From contig OY282448.1 of assembly GCA_958296175.1 (NCBI GenBank), positions 1,736,472-1,800,471 on the forward strand: a stretch of 64,000 nucleotides of DNA. The letters run 5' to 3'. The first letter of the stretch is position 1, and the number at the start of each line of letters is the position of its first letter. The notes beneath the pieces are model-generated. The model searched no databases. It saw nothing but the letters and a program-made list of their open reading frames with translations, and was not told the origin of the DNA. Shown here piece after piece: positions 51,875 to 59,650 of this stretch. The stretch is from an uncultured Chloroflexota bacterium. Lineage in GTDB: Bacteria > Chloroflexota > UBA11872. A program made the position numbers and the translations under genes.

Positions 51875-52852
51875 GTGAATACCGTGCTGCGAGGCCGCGA
51901 CGGTCTCGAAGTCGTCATCAGTCCCGACGGTCCGTTCACGCCCATCGGCGAGCGGCTGAACCCGACCAACAAGCCCCGTCTGCAGCGCGCCTACGACCGC
52001 GGCGACTGGGCCTACGTGCAGCGCGACGCCCGGCGGCAGGTGGCGGCGGGCGCGCGGGTGATCGACGTGAACACCGGCGACCCCTACCACGAGGTCGAGC
52101 GCCGCAAGATGCGCGACGCCGTGCGCGCCGTGCAGGACGCGGTCGAAGTGCCCGTCAGCATCGACAGCTACACCGTGGACGTGCTGCTGGCGGGGCTGGA
52201 CGCGGCGCAGGGGCGGCCGCTGGTCAACTCGGTGCCGTTCGAGACCGAGTACATGGACGAACTGTTGCCCGCCGTCGCCGAGCGCGGCGCCGCCATGATC
52301 GGCATGTGCACCAAAGGCGGCGCGGCCATGCCGCAGACGGCCCAGGAGCGGGTCGACAACGCGCGCGCGCTCATCCACGAAGCCGCGCGGCACGGGGTCG
52401 CGGCCGACGCCGTTGTCATCGACCCCGTCTGCCTGCCCATCGGCGCCAGCGACGCTTACGGACCGGGCCTCCTGGAGGCCATTCGCATCCTGGCCAGCGA
52501 GGACGGCGTCAACATGAGCATCGGCCTCAGCAACGTGTCCTTCGGTCTGCCCAACCGCCGCTCCTTGAACGCCGCCGCGCTGCTGCTGGCCATGCAGGCG
52601 GGGCTGTCGGCCGCCATCCTGGACATGACGCACAAGGAGATGCGGCACGCCGTGTTTGCCGCCGACCTGCTGCGCGGGTTCGACGAATATTCGGCGCGCT
52701 GGATTCAGAACTACCGCAGCGAAGAAGCCGCCCGCGAGCGCCGCGAACGCCGCCGCGCCGCCAAAGCTGCCGCAGCCGGCGCCGAGGCGCCGCCTGTGCC
52801 CGCCGCCGAACCTGCCGCTGACGACCCCGCCCCGCCGCCGCTGATGCTCTAG
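51875..52852 (+). CDS. Methyltetrahydrofolate methyltransferase-like pterin-binding protein
   Basis: This TIM-barrel pterin-binding protein has 325 residues and resembles the AcsE/MetH-type methyltransferase domain. Motifs are PIGERLNPTNK, AGARVIDVNTGDP, VPVSIDSYTVDVLLAGL, VIDPVCLPIG and MSIGLSNVSFGLPNR. It would move the methyl group of methyltetrahydrofolate to a cobalamin carrier. I prefer the GTG at 51875 because GAGGT lies about 10 bases before it; a GTG at 51863 is also possible. A C-terminal Ala/Arg/Pro-rich tail (about 275-325) is unusual. No corrinoid protein is seen nearby. The 300-base gap before the gene shows nothing that I recognise. Confidence 0.87.
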   Translation: MNTVLRGRDGLEVVISPDGPFTPIGERLNPTNKPRLQRAYDRGDWAYVQRDARRQVAAGARVIDVNTGDPYHEVERRKMRDAVRAVQDAVEVPVSIDSYTVDVLLAGLDAAQGRPLVNSVPFETEYMDELLPAVAERGAAMIGMCTKGGAAMPQTAQERVDNARALIHEAARHGVAADAVVIDPVCLPIGASDAYGPGLLEAIRILASEDGVNMSIGLSNVSFGLPNRRSLNAAALLLAMQAGLSAAILDMTHKEMRHAVFAADLLRGFDEYSARWIQNYRSEEAARERRERRRAAKAAAAGAEAPPVPAAEPAADDPAPPPLML

Positions 52853-52895
52853 CGCCGCGGCTTGGCCGTCGTCGGCGCGCTCGGCGCGCCGCGGC

Positions 52896-54305
52896 TCAGG
52901 CTCCCGCCCCGGCGTCGGCGGCCAGCGCGTCGGCCAGCGGCCCCAGGCCAATCCCGTTGCTGGCTTTCAGCAGCAGCGCGTCGCCCGGCGCCAGCTCGCC
53001 GCGCAGCCATTGCTCCAGCTCCGCCCGCGCCGCCGCCAGCTGGCCGGCGTCGGCCAGCTCGGCCGCAAACAGGCGCGTGCGCGCCGCCGGCATGCCGGCG
53101 CTGCGCGCACCCTCCACGATCTCCCCCGCCGCCGCGCCAATGGCCAGCAGCGCGTCCAGCTGCGCGGCGGCCCGCCCCACCTCGCGGTGCGCCGCCGTCG
53201 AGGCCTCGCCCAGTTCCAGCATGTCGCCCAGCACGGCCAGGCGGCGCCCGCGCACCGGCAGCCGGCGCAGCGCCGCCAGCGCGGCCAGCATCGAGGCGGC
53301 GTTGGCGTTGTAGCTGTCGTCCAGCAGCGTTGCGCCGTCCGGCGTCGAGCGCAGCGCCATGCGGTGCGGCGCCGGCTCGAACTCCCGCAGCCCGTCCAGC
53401 GTCGCCGTCAGCTCCAGCCCCAGCCCCAGCGCGGCGGCCGCGGCCGCCCCAAACGCCAGGTCGATGGGGCCGGCCAGGTTGGGCGCCTCCACGGCGGCCG
53501 ATATGCCGCCGGCCTGGATGGTCACCGTCGTGCCGCGGCTCGACAGCTCGCCGGCTACCACCACGTCCGCCTGAGGGCTGCGGCCGAAGGTGGTAACTGG
53601 GCCTGAAACCCGTGCTCGGAGCTCGGGCAGCCGGCGGTCGTCCGCCGGCAGCGCGGCCGGCGCGCCGGGCGGCAGCGCGGCCAGCAGTTCCGACTTGGCC
53701 TCCACAATCGCCTCCAGCGAGCCGAACAGCCCCAGGTGCGCCCCGGAGATGTTGGTGATGACGGCCGCGTCGGGTTCCGCCACGCGGCAGTAGGAGGCAA
53801 TCTCGCCGCGAATCTGCGCGCCCATCTCAATCACGGCGAAGCGGTCGGCCGCGTCCAGGCGCGACAGCGTGGCGGGCACGCCCACGTCGGTGTTTTCGCT
53901 GCGGTCGGTGGCCAGCGTGGGCGCGTGCGCACGCAGCGCCGCGGCCACCGCCTGCTTGGTGGTGGTTTTGCCGTTGCTGCCCGTGACGCCCACCACGGTC
54001 GCCGCGCCGCGCCGGCGGATGCCGCGCGCCAGCGCCTGAAACGCCGCCAGCGCCTCGGGCACGATCACCTGCCGCCAGAGCGGCTGCGACGGATCGGCGC
54101 GTTCGGCCAGCACGCCCGCCGCGCCGCGGCCAAAGGCGTCGGCAATGTAGTCTGCGCCGTCCACGCGCGCGCCGGGCATGGCCGTAAACAGCCAGCCCGC
54201 GCGCATGCGGCGGCTGTCGAAGTGCGCCCCGCGCATCTCCACGGCGCCCGCCGCCGCCGGCGGCGGCTGCCCCGCCGCGGCGTAGACGTCCGCAAGGGTG
54301 AACAT
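52896..54305 (-). CDS. murF: UDP-N-acetylmuramoyl-tripeptide--D-alanyl-D-alanine ligase MurF
   Basis: MurF adds D-Ala-D-Ala to the peptidoglycan precursor. The 469 residues have the Mur N-terminal domain, the ATP loop GSNGKTTTK (about residue 109), the ENTDVGVPATL motif, EMGAQIRGEI, ITNISGAHLGLFGS and the DDSYNANAAS signature. The closing domain ends with KASNGIGLGPLADAL. It follows the phosphotransferase-like gene by 4 bases. The next minus-strand genes upstream are mraY and a glycosyltransferase, so this is a small peptidoglycan-type cluster, not a full dcw cluster. Confidence 0.97.
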   Translation of the reverse strand: MFTLADVYAAAGQPPPAAAGAVEMRGAHFDSRRMRAGWLFTAMPGARVDGADYIADAFGRGAAGVLAERADPSQPLWRQVIVPEALAAFQALARGIRRRGAATVVGVTGSNGKTTTKQAVAAALRAHAPTLATDRSENTDVGVPATLSRLDAADRFAVIEMGAQIRGEIASYCRVAEPDAAVITNISGAHLGLFGSLEAIVEAKSELLAALPPGAPAALPADDRRLPELRARVSGPVTTFGRSPQADVVVAGELSSRGTTVTIQAGGISAAVEAPNLAGPIDLAFGAAAAAALGLGLELTATLDGLREFEPAPHRMALRSTPDGATLLDDSYNANAASMLAALAALRRLPVRGRRLAVLGDMLELGEASTAAHREVGRAAAQLDALLAIGAAAGEIVEGARSAGMPAARTRLFAAELADAGQLAAARAELEQWLRGELAPGDALLLKASNGIGLGPLADALAADAGAGA

Positions 54306-54309
54306 ACGG

Positions 54310-55398
54310 CTATCTCCCGCGGCGGAACGCGGCGGCCGCGTCCCGCAAGCGCCGCCGGTCGGCGCGGTTGGCTATCAGTTCGGCGCAGGCCAGGTCGAAC
54401 CAGTCCAGGTACCCCGCCCGCCGCTGCGCATAGCGCGCGGCCAGCGCGCGGTCGGCGGCGCGCACGCGCCGCGCGCGCACGCGCGAGGTGGCGGCGTAGG
54501 TCAGCGAACGCTCCGCCGCCGCCGCCCAAAACGCCTCGCGCCGCAGGCCGCGCTCGTCCACGGCCCGCAGCGCCTGCCGCGCCATCCAGGCGGGGTCTCC
54601 CCACTCCGGAAACGTGCACAGGTCCGCCAGGTCGAGCTCGGCCGGCGCCGCGGCCAGCGTTTCCCAGTCGATAACCACCAGCCGCCCGCCGCGCCAGAGC
54701 AGGTTCAACGGTGAGAACCCGTTGTGAATGACGCGCCGCGGGGCGCGCAGCAGCGGCCGGATGAGGGCGTCGATCAGGTCCCAGGGCGCGCCGCGCGAAG
54801 CGCGGCGCGCGTGCGCCGTGGGCTCCACGTCGGCGGCCGCGCCGCCCAGACGCGTAAACGCCGACGCGTAACGCCGTTCCAGCGTCTCGCGCGTCACGCG
54901 GTCGAGGTCGGCCTGATACGCCAAGGCCCGAAACATCGCGCGCCAGCGATGCGTGACGGCGTTGCATGTGTCCAGCGCCCGCAACGCGGCCTCCAGCGCC
55001 CGCAGCCGGGCGTCCGCGTCCGCGTCCGGCAGCCCGTCGGCCAGCGCGCCGCCGCCGATGTCCTGCATGACCAGCGCGGCCCAGCGGCCCGCGGCGTGCA
55101 GCGCCGCCAGCGGGCGGGGCGCCGCGCCGGCCGCGTAGCGGTCCAACAAGTCGAGCGCGCGCTCTTCCCGCCGCCAGCGGTGCGCGTAGTAACGGTCGGT
55201 CGCGGGCAGGTAGACCTTCACGATCAGGGGCTGGGGCCGGGCCGCCGCGCGCCAGACCTGGTGACGGCCGTCGCCGGCCACCCGCGCCCAGGGCGCCGCG
55301 GGGCCGCCCGTGAACGGCGCGATTGCCTCACGCAGCTCTGCCGGATGTTCCGCCGGATGTTCCGCCGGGCGTTCCGTCGGACGTTCAGGCGTCGGCAT
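54310..55398 (-). CDS. Aminoglycoside-phosphotransferase-fold protein lacking the catalytic Asp
   Basis: This 362-residue APH/choline-kinase-fold protein has a phosphotransferase core: TDRYYAHRWRREERALDLLD in the N-lobe, ALVMQDIGGGAL in the hinge, and VVIDWETL, the metal-binding Asp motif. In the catalytic loop, where relatives read HGDFSPxN, this protein reads HNGFSPLN, so the catalytic aspartate is a glycine (GGG codon). Activity by the usual mechanism is doubtful. The N-terminus has a short ERPAEHPAEHPAEL repeat from a 12-base tandem repeat (about 55341-55388). It overlaps the mraY gene by 14 bases and lies 4 bases before murF. Confidence 0.85.
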   Translation of the reverse strand: MPTPERPTERPAEHPAEHPAELREAIAPFTGGPAAPWARVAGDGRHQVWRAAARPQPLIVKVYLPATDRYYAHRWRREERALDLLDRYAAGAAPRPLAALHAAGRWAALVMQDIGGGALADGLPDADADARLRALEAALRALDTCNAVTHRWRAMFRALAYQADLDRVTRETLERRYASAFTRLGGAAADVEPTAHARRASRGAPWDLIDALIRPLLRAPRRVIHNGFSPLNLLWRGGRLVVIDWETLAAAPAELDLADLCTFPEWGDPAWMARQALRAVDERGLRREAFWAAAAERSLTYAATSRVRARRVRAADRALAARYAQRRAGYLDWFDLACAELIANRADRRRLRDAAAAFRRGR

Positions 55399-56665
55399 GA
55401 GGTCCCGTCTGACGCGCAGCGTCCAGCCATGCGTCCAGCTCGTGTGCGTTCATTGGCCGCTCCAGCAGGCCGCCGTTGGCGGCTGCGGCGCTCACCGCCG
55501 GGTCGTGAATCGTCATGCGCCGCCGCCACAGCGGCAGCGGCCCCGCGCGCCAGGGTCGGCCGTGCATCACGTGCACGGCGCCGCCGCGTGCGCGCAGGAA
55601 CGCGGGCCGCAGCCACGCGGCCGCCAGCCAGAACGCCAGCCCCACGCCGCCGGCGGCCGCCAGCAGCGCGGCGGCCAGCATGGGATGCCCGGCCAGCGCC
55701 GCCCCGCTGCCGGCCGCGGTTGCCAGACCGGTCGTCGTCCAGAACAGCCGCACGATCGTCAGGCGGTCCATCCCCAGCAGCTCCCAGTGGTAGTGCAGCG
55801 GCGCCGCCAGCAACGGGAGCGGAAAGCGCTGATAGGGCAGCGGCGTTCCGTCCGCGGCGCGGGGGTCTACGAAACGCCGCCAGGCCGGCACCAGCAGCTT
55901 CGATTGCACCAGCGAGGCGAAGCCTTCCAGCAGCAGCGGCCCGGCGATCAGCGGCCAGAGCAGGTCGACCCCCGCCGCGATTGCCGCCGCCGCCATGCCC
56001 GCGCCCAGGGTGAGCGCGCCGCTGTCGCCCAGGTAAGCGCGCGCCCGCCGCGGACGCTGGCGCGCCGAGGGCGCCCAGCGCGAGGGCAGGTTCCAGGCGA
56101 GCGCCCCGGCCGCCCCCGCCGCCAGCACCCCCGCCCACGCGCCCCGCAGCGGCCCCGCGATCAGCGCCGCGCCCGTCATCAGAACCGCCGCCGCGCCCGC
56201 CGTCAGCCCGTCCATGCCGTCGCTGAAGCTGACCGCCAGCGTGGTGCCCAGGATCAGCGCCAGATACCAGGCGCTGAGCGGCAGGTGCGCGCCCGGCCCC
56301 AGATGCGCGGCCAGCGCATACGGCGAGCCGCTGCCGGCCGCGTGCGTTCCGCTGCCGACCAGCAGCGCAACCGCCGCGACCGACAGAGCCAGCATCGAGG
56401 CGAAATAGACCCCCTCGCCGATACCGCGCCCGCGGATGGTCTTGGCGGCGTCGTCCACCAGCCCGAACGCGAAGAATCCGCCCGCGGCAACGAACGGCCA
56501 GGGAGAGGCGGGGGACGCGCGCAGCAGGGCCAGGGTGACCCAGCCGCCCAGCAGCGCCAGCGCCAGCGCTGGGCCGCCCACCAGCGGCAGGCGGCTGCCG
56601 CTGCGCGGCGAGGGCGCGCGCTGATGCCCCCCGCGCTTGACCTCCCGCGAGCGAAACCCCGGCAA
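55385..56665 (-). CDS. mraY: Phospho-MurNAc-pentapeptide transferase MraY (start uncertain)
   Basis: MraY makes lipid I from UDP-MurNAc-pentapeptide and undecaprenyl phosphate at the inner membrane. Family motifs are FGLVDDAAKTIRGRG, SFSDGMDGLTAG (usually N at the first position of NLTDGLDGL), YLGDSGALTLGAG and PLHYHWELLGMD, with about nine helices. The first canonical start, TTG at 56665, would drop the first membrane helix. The same frame upstream encodes a hydrophobic helix (about 56665-56740) that fits helix 1, but no ATG, GTG or TTG occurs there; a CTG (56737) or ATC (56749) start is possible. A -10-like TATACT lies at 56785-56790. The C-terminal part after residue 330 is longer than usual. 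Confidence 0.88.
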   Translation of the reverse strand: MPGFRSREVKRGGHQRAPSPRSGSRLPLVGGPALALALLGGWVTLALLRASPASPWPFVAAGGFFAFGLVDDAAKTIRGRGIGEGVYFASMLALSVAAVALLVGSGTHAAGSGSPYALAAHLGPGAHLPLSAWYLALILGTTLAVSFSDGMDGLTAGAAAVLMTGAALIAGPLRGAWAGVLAAGAAGALAWNLPSRWAPSARQRPRRARAYLGDSGALTLGAGMAAAAIAAGVDLLWPLIAGPLLLEGFASLVQSKLLVPAWRRFVDPRAADGTPLPYQRFPLPLLAAPLHYHWELLGMDRLTIVRLFWTTTGLATAAGSGAALAGHPMLAAALLAAAGGVGLAFWLAAAWLRPAFLRARGGAVHVMHGRPWRAGPLPLWRRRMTIHDPAVSAAAANGGLLERPMNAHELDAWLDAARQTGPHADA

Positions 56666-56784
56666 CGCCGCCAGCGCGCCCCACGTCAGCGCCAGGCCAA
56701 GCGCCAGCGTGACTCCCGCGGCGGCGAGTGCGCTCAGGCGTGCGTCGATCGTCCTTGTCCGACCGGGGGCGGCGCGGCGTGCCG

Positions 56785-56790
56785 AGTATA
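56785..56790 (-). promoter_or_regulatory. Possible -10 element before mraY
   Basis: TATACT on the minus strand lies in the gap between the glycosyltransferase stop (56804) and mraY. It would place the mRNA start near 56777, just upstream of the inferred non-canonical mraY start. No matching -35 box at the usual spacing. Confidence 0.3.
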
Positions 56791-56803
56791 GAGGCGGCGC
56801 GGG

Positions 56804-57997
56804 TCAGCGGCGCGGCCGCACCTCGTCGTAGACGTCTACCACGCGCTGAATCTGCCGCTCCCAGCGGTACGCCGTTTCGGCGCGGCGCCGCAGCTGCCGG
56901 CCGTGCGCGCGGCGCAGATCGGCGTCGGCCAGATAGCGGCAGACCGCCTCGGCCAGGCCGTCCACCGAGCCGACCGGGACGCGCAGCCCGCCCGCCCCCA
57001 GCAGCTCGCGCGTGACGGGGCCGTCGTAGGCCACCACGGGCAGCCCCGTCGCCATGTAGTTCAGCACCTTGCCGTTGCCTTCCGTCTCCGACCGCTTGGG
57101 CGTGACGGCCACGTCGATCAGGCGCAGCATCTCCGGCGCATCCGCATAGGCCACGCGCCCGGCAAAGGTCGCGTGCCGGGCGAGGCCCGCGGCGGCGGCT
57201 GTTTCGCGGTAGGCCGCCGCGTTCGGGAACCCCATCACCAGGAAGTGCGCGCTGTCCGTGCGGTCCATCACCAGACGCGCGGCGCGAATCAGGTCGCCCG
57301 TGCCCTGGTACTCGGCCAGCAAGCCCAGATAGCCCACCACCAGGCGGTCGTCCGGGATGCCCAGCCCGCGGCGCAGCGCGCGCATGCGCTCCTGGTCGGC
57401 GGGCGCGCGCGGGCGGAACCGTTCCAGGTCCACGCCGTCGGTGACCGCCGTCACGCGTGCTTCGCTCCAGCCGGACGCCGCCAGCAGCGCCCGCCGCGCG
57501 TTCTCGGAACTCGTGATCACGCGGTCGGGCAGGCGGTTGGCCAGACGTTCCAGCAGCCCGAACACCGCCACGGCCGGGCTGCCGGGACGCAGGAACTGGT
57601 GATCCAGCATTTCGCCCGTGAGGCTGCCCTGGTAGTCGAACACCAGCGCGGCGCGGCGCCAGCGCGCCAGCGGCCAGCCGATAAACACACTCTCGTGCAG
57701 GTGCGCGTGCACGACGTCGACGCGCCGCCGCGCCAGCCGCCGCAGCGCGGTGGCCAGCAGCGCGGGATCCAAGGCCAGCTTGCGCCAGTGCGACCCGACC
57801 CGCGGCGCTTCGCGGTGCAGCCAGGCAGGCGCGCGCACTATCGGCAGCCCGGGCGGATCGGCGCCGCCGGGGTAGGTGACCACGGTGACGTCGAAGCCCC
57901 GCGCCTGCAGACCGCGCGCTTCTTCCAGAATGCGCACGTGGCAGCCGTAGTCCGCGAAGAACCCGGTCGGCGCGATCTTGACGATGTGACGACGCAC
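56804..57997 (-). CDS. GT4-type glycosyltransferase (group 1)
   Basis: This GT-B-fold transferase of 397 residues opens VKIAPTGFFADYGCHVRILEEARGL-like (here split by variable positions) and has VDVVHAHLHESVFIG. The C-terminal donor site shows VVGYLGLLAEYQGTGD and SETEGNGKVLNYMATGLPVV, followed by GAGGLRVPVGSVDGLAEAV. It heads the minus-strand mraY-murF group. Its sugar and acceptor are unknown; it could act on a lipid-linked wall precursor. It is separated from the tsa genes by the 421-base gap that holds CRISPR-like repeats. Confidence 0.92.
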   Translation of the reverse strand: MRRHIVKIAPTGFFADYGCHVRILEEARGLQARGFDVTVVTYPGGADPPGLPIVRAPAWLHREAPRVGSHWRKLALDPALLATALRRLARRRVDVVHAHLHESVFIGWPLARWRRAALVFDYQGSLTGEMLDHQFLRPGSPAVAVFGLLERLANRLPDRVITSSENARRALLAASGWSEARVTAVTDGVDLERFRPRAPADQERMRALRRGLGIPDDRLVVGYLGLLAEYQGTGDLIRAARLVMDRTDSAHFLVMGFPNAAAYRETAAAAGLARHATFAGRVAYADAPEMLRLIDVAVTPKRSETEGNGKVLNYMATGLPVVAYDGPVTRELLGAGGLRVPVGSVDGLAEAVCRYLADADLRRAHGRQLRRRAETAYRWERQIQRVVDVYDEVRPRR

Positions 57998-58120
57998 GGC
58001 GGGAGGCTCCGATACACGCGAAACCCCCGCCGGCGCGGACCGGCGGAGGCGCCGCGGATTCTAAAGCCGCAGCCCCGGCCCAGCAACGCGCCCGATCATC
58101 CTCCCCCGCCATTCGCACCC

Positions 58121-58287
58121 CCGCGCCCCGCGCGCGGGGGAACCGACCCAAAGCTGGAGCAGGTGGTCGAGCGGCTGCGGGCCGCGCCCCGCGCGCGGGG
58201 GAACCGACCGCACTCGGTGTAGTCCCTGAAGTCCACTTGCCGCGCCCACGGTCTGAAAGGCGGGTCGTGGGCGCGGGGGAACCGAAC
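58121..58287. CRISPR. CRISPR-like repeats: two identical 28-base copies and a diverged third
   Basis: Identical 28-base repeats (CCGCGCCCCGCGCGCG then GGGGAACCGACC) start at 58121 and 58182, 61 bases apart, with a 33-base spacer. The core can form a hairpin (CCCCGC with GCGGGG), as in type I-E repeats. A third, diverged copy ends GGGGGAACCGAAC at 58287, after a longer spacer or an insertion. The 58315-58330 area holds another perfect inverted repeat (CGCGCGGA, AA, TCCGCGCG). No cas genes. Confidence 0.5.
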
Positions 58288-58380
58288 GACCTGCCCGCTC
58301 CGCAAGGCCGCGCGCGGAAATCCGCGCGCCCAGGCAGCTCCAGGGCGCCCCTGCGCTCCCCACGCCGCGCCCATCGGCGC

Positions 58381-58386
58381 GATAAT
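58381..58386 (+). promoter_or_regulatory. Possible -10 element before tsaE
   Basis: GATAAT lies 33 bases before the tsaE ATG and is a clear AT-rich hexamer in GC-rich DNA. No -35 box is recognisable. Confidence 0.35.
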
Positions 58387-58418
58387 CCAGCGCATCCCGT
58401 CACCAACCGCTCTCCCGC

Positions 58419-58979
58419 ATGACGACCGAGGCCCGCCTCCACTGCACGACCCGCGGCGCCTGCCAGACCCGCGCGCTCGGCCGCGCGCTTGGCCAGGTCT
58501 GCGCGCGGCCCGTCTGCATCGCCCTGTCCGGCACGCTGGGCGCGGGCAAAACCGTGCTGGTCAAGGGTCTCGCCGCCGGTCTGGGCATGGCCGACGACGT
58601 CACTTCGCCCACCTTTACGTTCGTCGCCGAGCACCAGAGCGCCGCCCGCCGCCTGACGCACGTCGATCTCTACCGCGTCGAGAGCGCGGCCGATCTGGAA
58701 TCCATCGGCTGGTCGGACGTCGTGCTGGAAGCCGACGTGCTGGCGGTCGAGTGGGCCGAGCGGGCGGGCGACCAGCTGCCGCCGCAGCGCCTGGACGTGC
58801 AGATCGACTTCGGGCCAGACGACGAACGCCGCGTGCGTCTGACGGCGCACGGCGCGCGCGCGCGTGACATCCTGGCCAGGCTCGACCTCGAATCCGTCGG
58901 TGCGGCGTCTCCGCCGCCCCCGCGACCGCGGGCATCCAGCCCCGGCGCGCCGGTCGTCGACCCTTCCGATGCCCCGTGA
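58419..58979 (+). CDS. tsaE: tRNA threonylcarbamoyladenosine biosynthesis ATPase TsaE
   Basis: TsaE is the ATPase of the t6A37 tRNA-modification complex with TsaB and TsaD. The 186 residues contain the Walker A motif GTLGAGKT (about residue 38), TSPTFTFV, and THVDLYRVESAADLESIGW with the family H-x-DLYR motif. The C-terminus after residue 150 is a Pro/Ala-rich tail not found in typical 150-residue TsaE. Its stop overlaps the tsaB GTG (GTGA). It leads the t6A operon tsaE-tsaB-rimI-tsaD. Confidence 0.95.
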   Translation: MTTEARLHCTTRGACQTRALGRALGQVCARPVCIALSGTLGAGKTVLVKGLAAGLGMADDVTSPTFTFVAEHQSAARRLTHVDLYRVESAADLESIGWSDVVLEADVLAVEWAERAGDQLPPQRLDVQIDFGPDDERRVRLTAHGARARDILARLDLESVGAASPPPPRPRASSPGAPVVDPSDAP

Positions 58980-59650
58980 TCCTGGCCATTAGCACCACCG
59001 TCGAACCCGTGGCGGTTGCCGCTGCTGGCCGTGCGCAGCCGCCGTCCCTAGCCTGCGCGCCCCAGTGGCCGGCCGACCTCTCCGCGCTGACGGCGCAGGC
59101 GCTGGGCGCGTGCGGCGGCGGGCCGGCGGCGCGGCTGGACGCGGCCGGCATCGCCGTGACCACCGGCCCGGGGCGTTTCGGCGCGCTGCGCGGCGGCATC
59201 GCTTTCGCCAAAGGTTTGTCCGTCGCCCGCGGCGCGCCGCTGCTGGGCGTGCCCACGCTGGCGGCCGTGGCCGCGGCCGCTGGGACGGACGCCGCGGCCG
59301 CGGCGCTGCCGGCCGGGCGCGGGCGCTGGTATGCGGCGCGGACAGGCGAGCTGGACGCGCCGCGCACGGCGCACGTCCACGATCTGGCCCGCGGCTTGCC
59401 GCCGGGCGCGCCCATCGCCGCGCCGCTGACCGAGGCGGCGGCCGCCGAGCTGCGGCGCGCCGGTCTGTCGGTCGTGCCGGTCGGCGTCCGCGAACTGCTG
59501 GCCGCCGTGATCGCGCTGGCCTATCGGCGGCTGGATACCGATCGAGGCCCCGCCGCGCCGGGCGCGCGGCCGCTGTACGCCGCGCCGGCCACCGCGGTCA
59601 AGCCGTGGTCGTTCCCTGGCGCCGCCGTGCGCCGCAGGGCCGATGGATAA
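58976..59650 (+). CDS. tsaB: tRNA threonylcarbamoyladenosine complex subunit TsaB
   Basis: TsaB is the inactive TsaD-like partner in the t6A complex. The 224 residues start ILAISTTVEPVAVA, the ASKHA-type opening, and carry the TGPGRFGALRGGIAFAKGL region, which is conserved in the family. The rest is shorter and Ala-rich. It overlaps tsaE by 4 bases and rimI by 8 bases. The family identity rests on the opening, the TGPGxFxxLRxG segment and the operon. Confidence 0.93.
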   Translation: MILAISTTVEPVAVAAAGRAQPPSLACAPQWPADLSALTAQALGACGGGPAARLDAAGIAVTTGPGRFGALRGGIAFAKGLSVARGAPLLGVPTLAAVAAAAGTDAAAAALPAGRGRWYAARTGELDAPRTAHVHDLARGLPPGAPIAAPLTEAAAAELRRAGLSVVPVGVRELLAAVIALAYRRLDTDRGPAAPGARPLYAAPATAVKPWSFPGAAVRRRADG

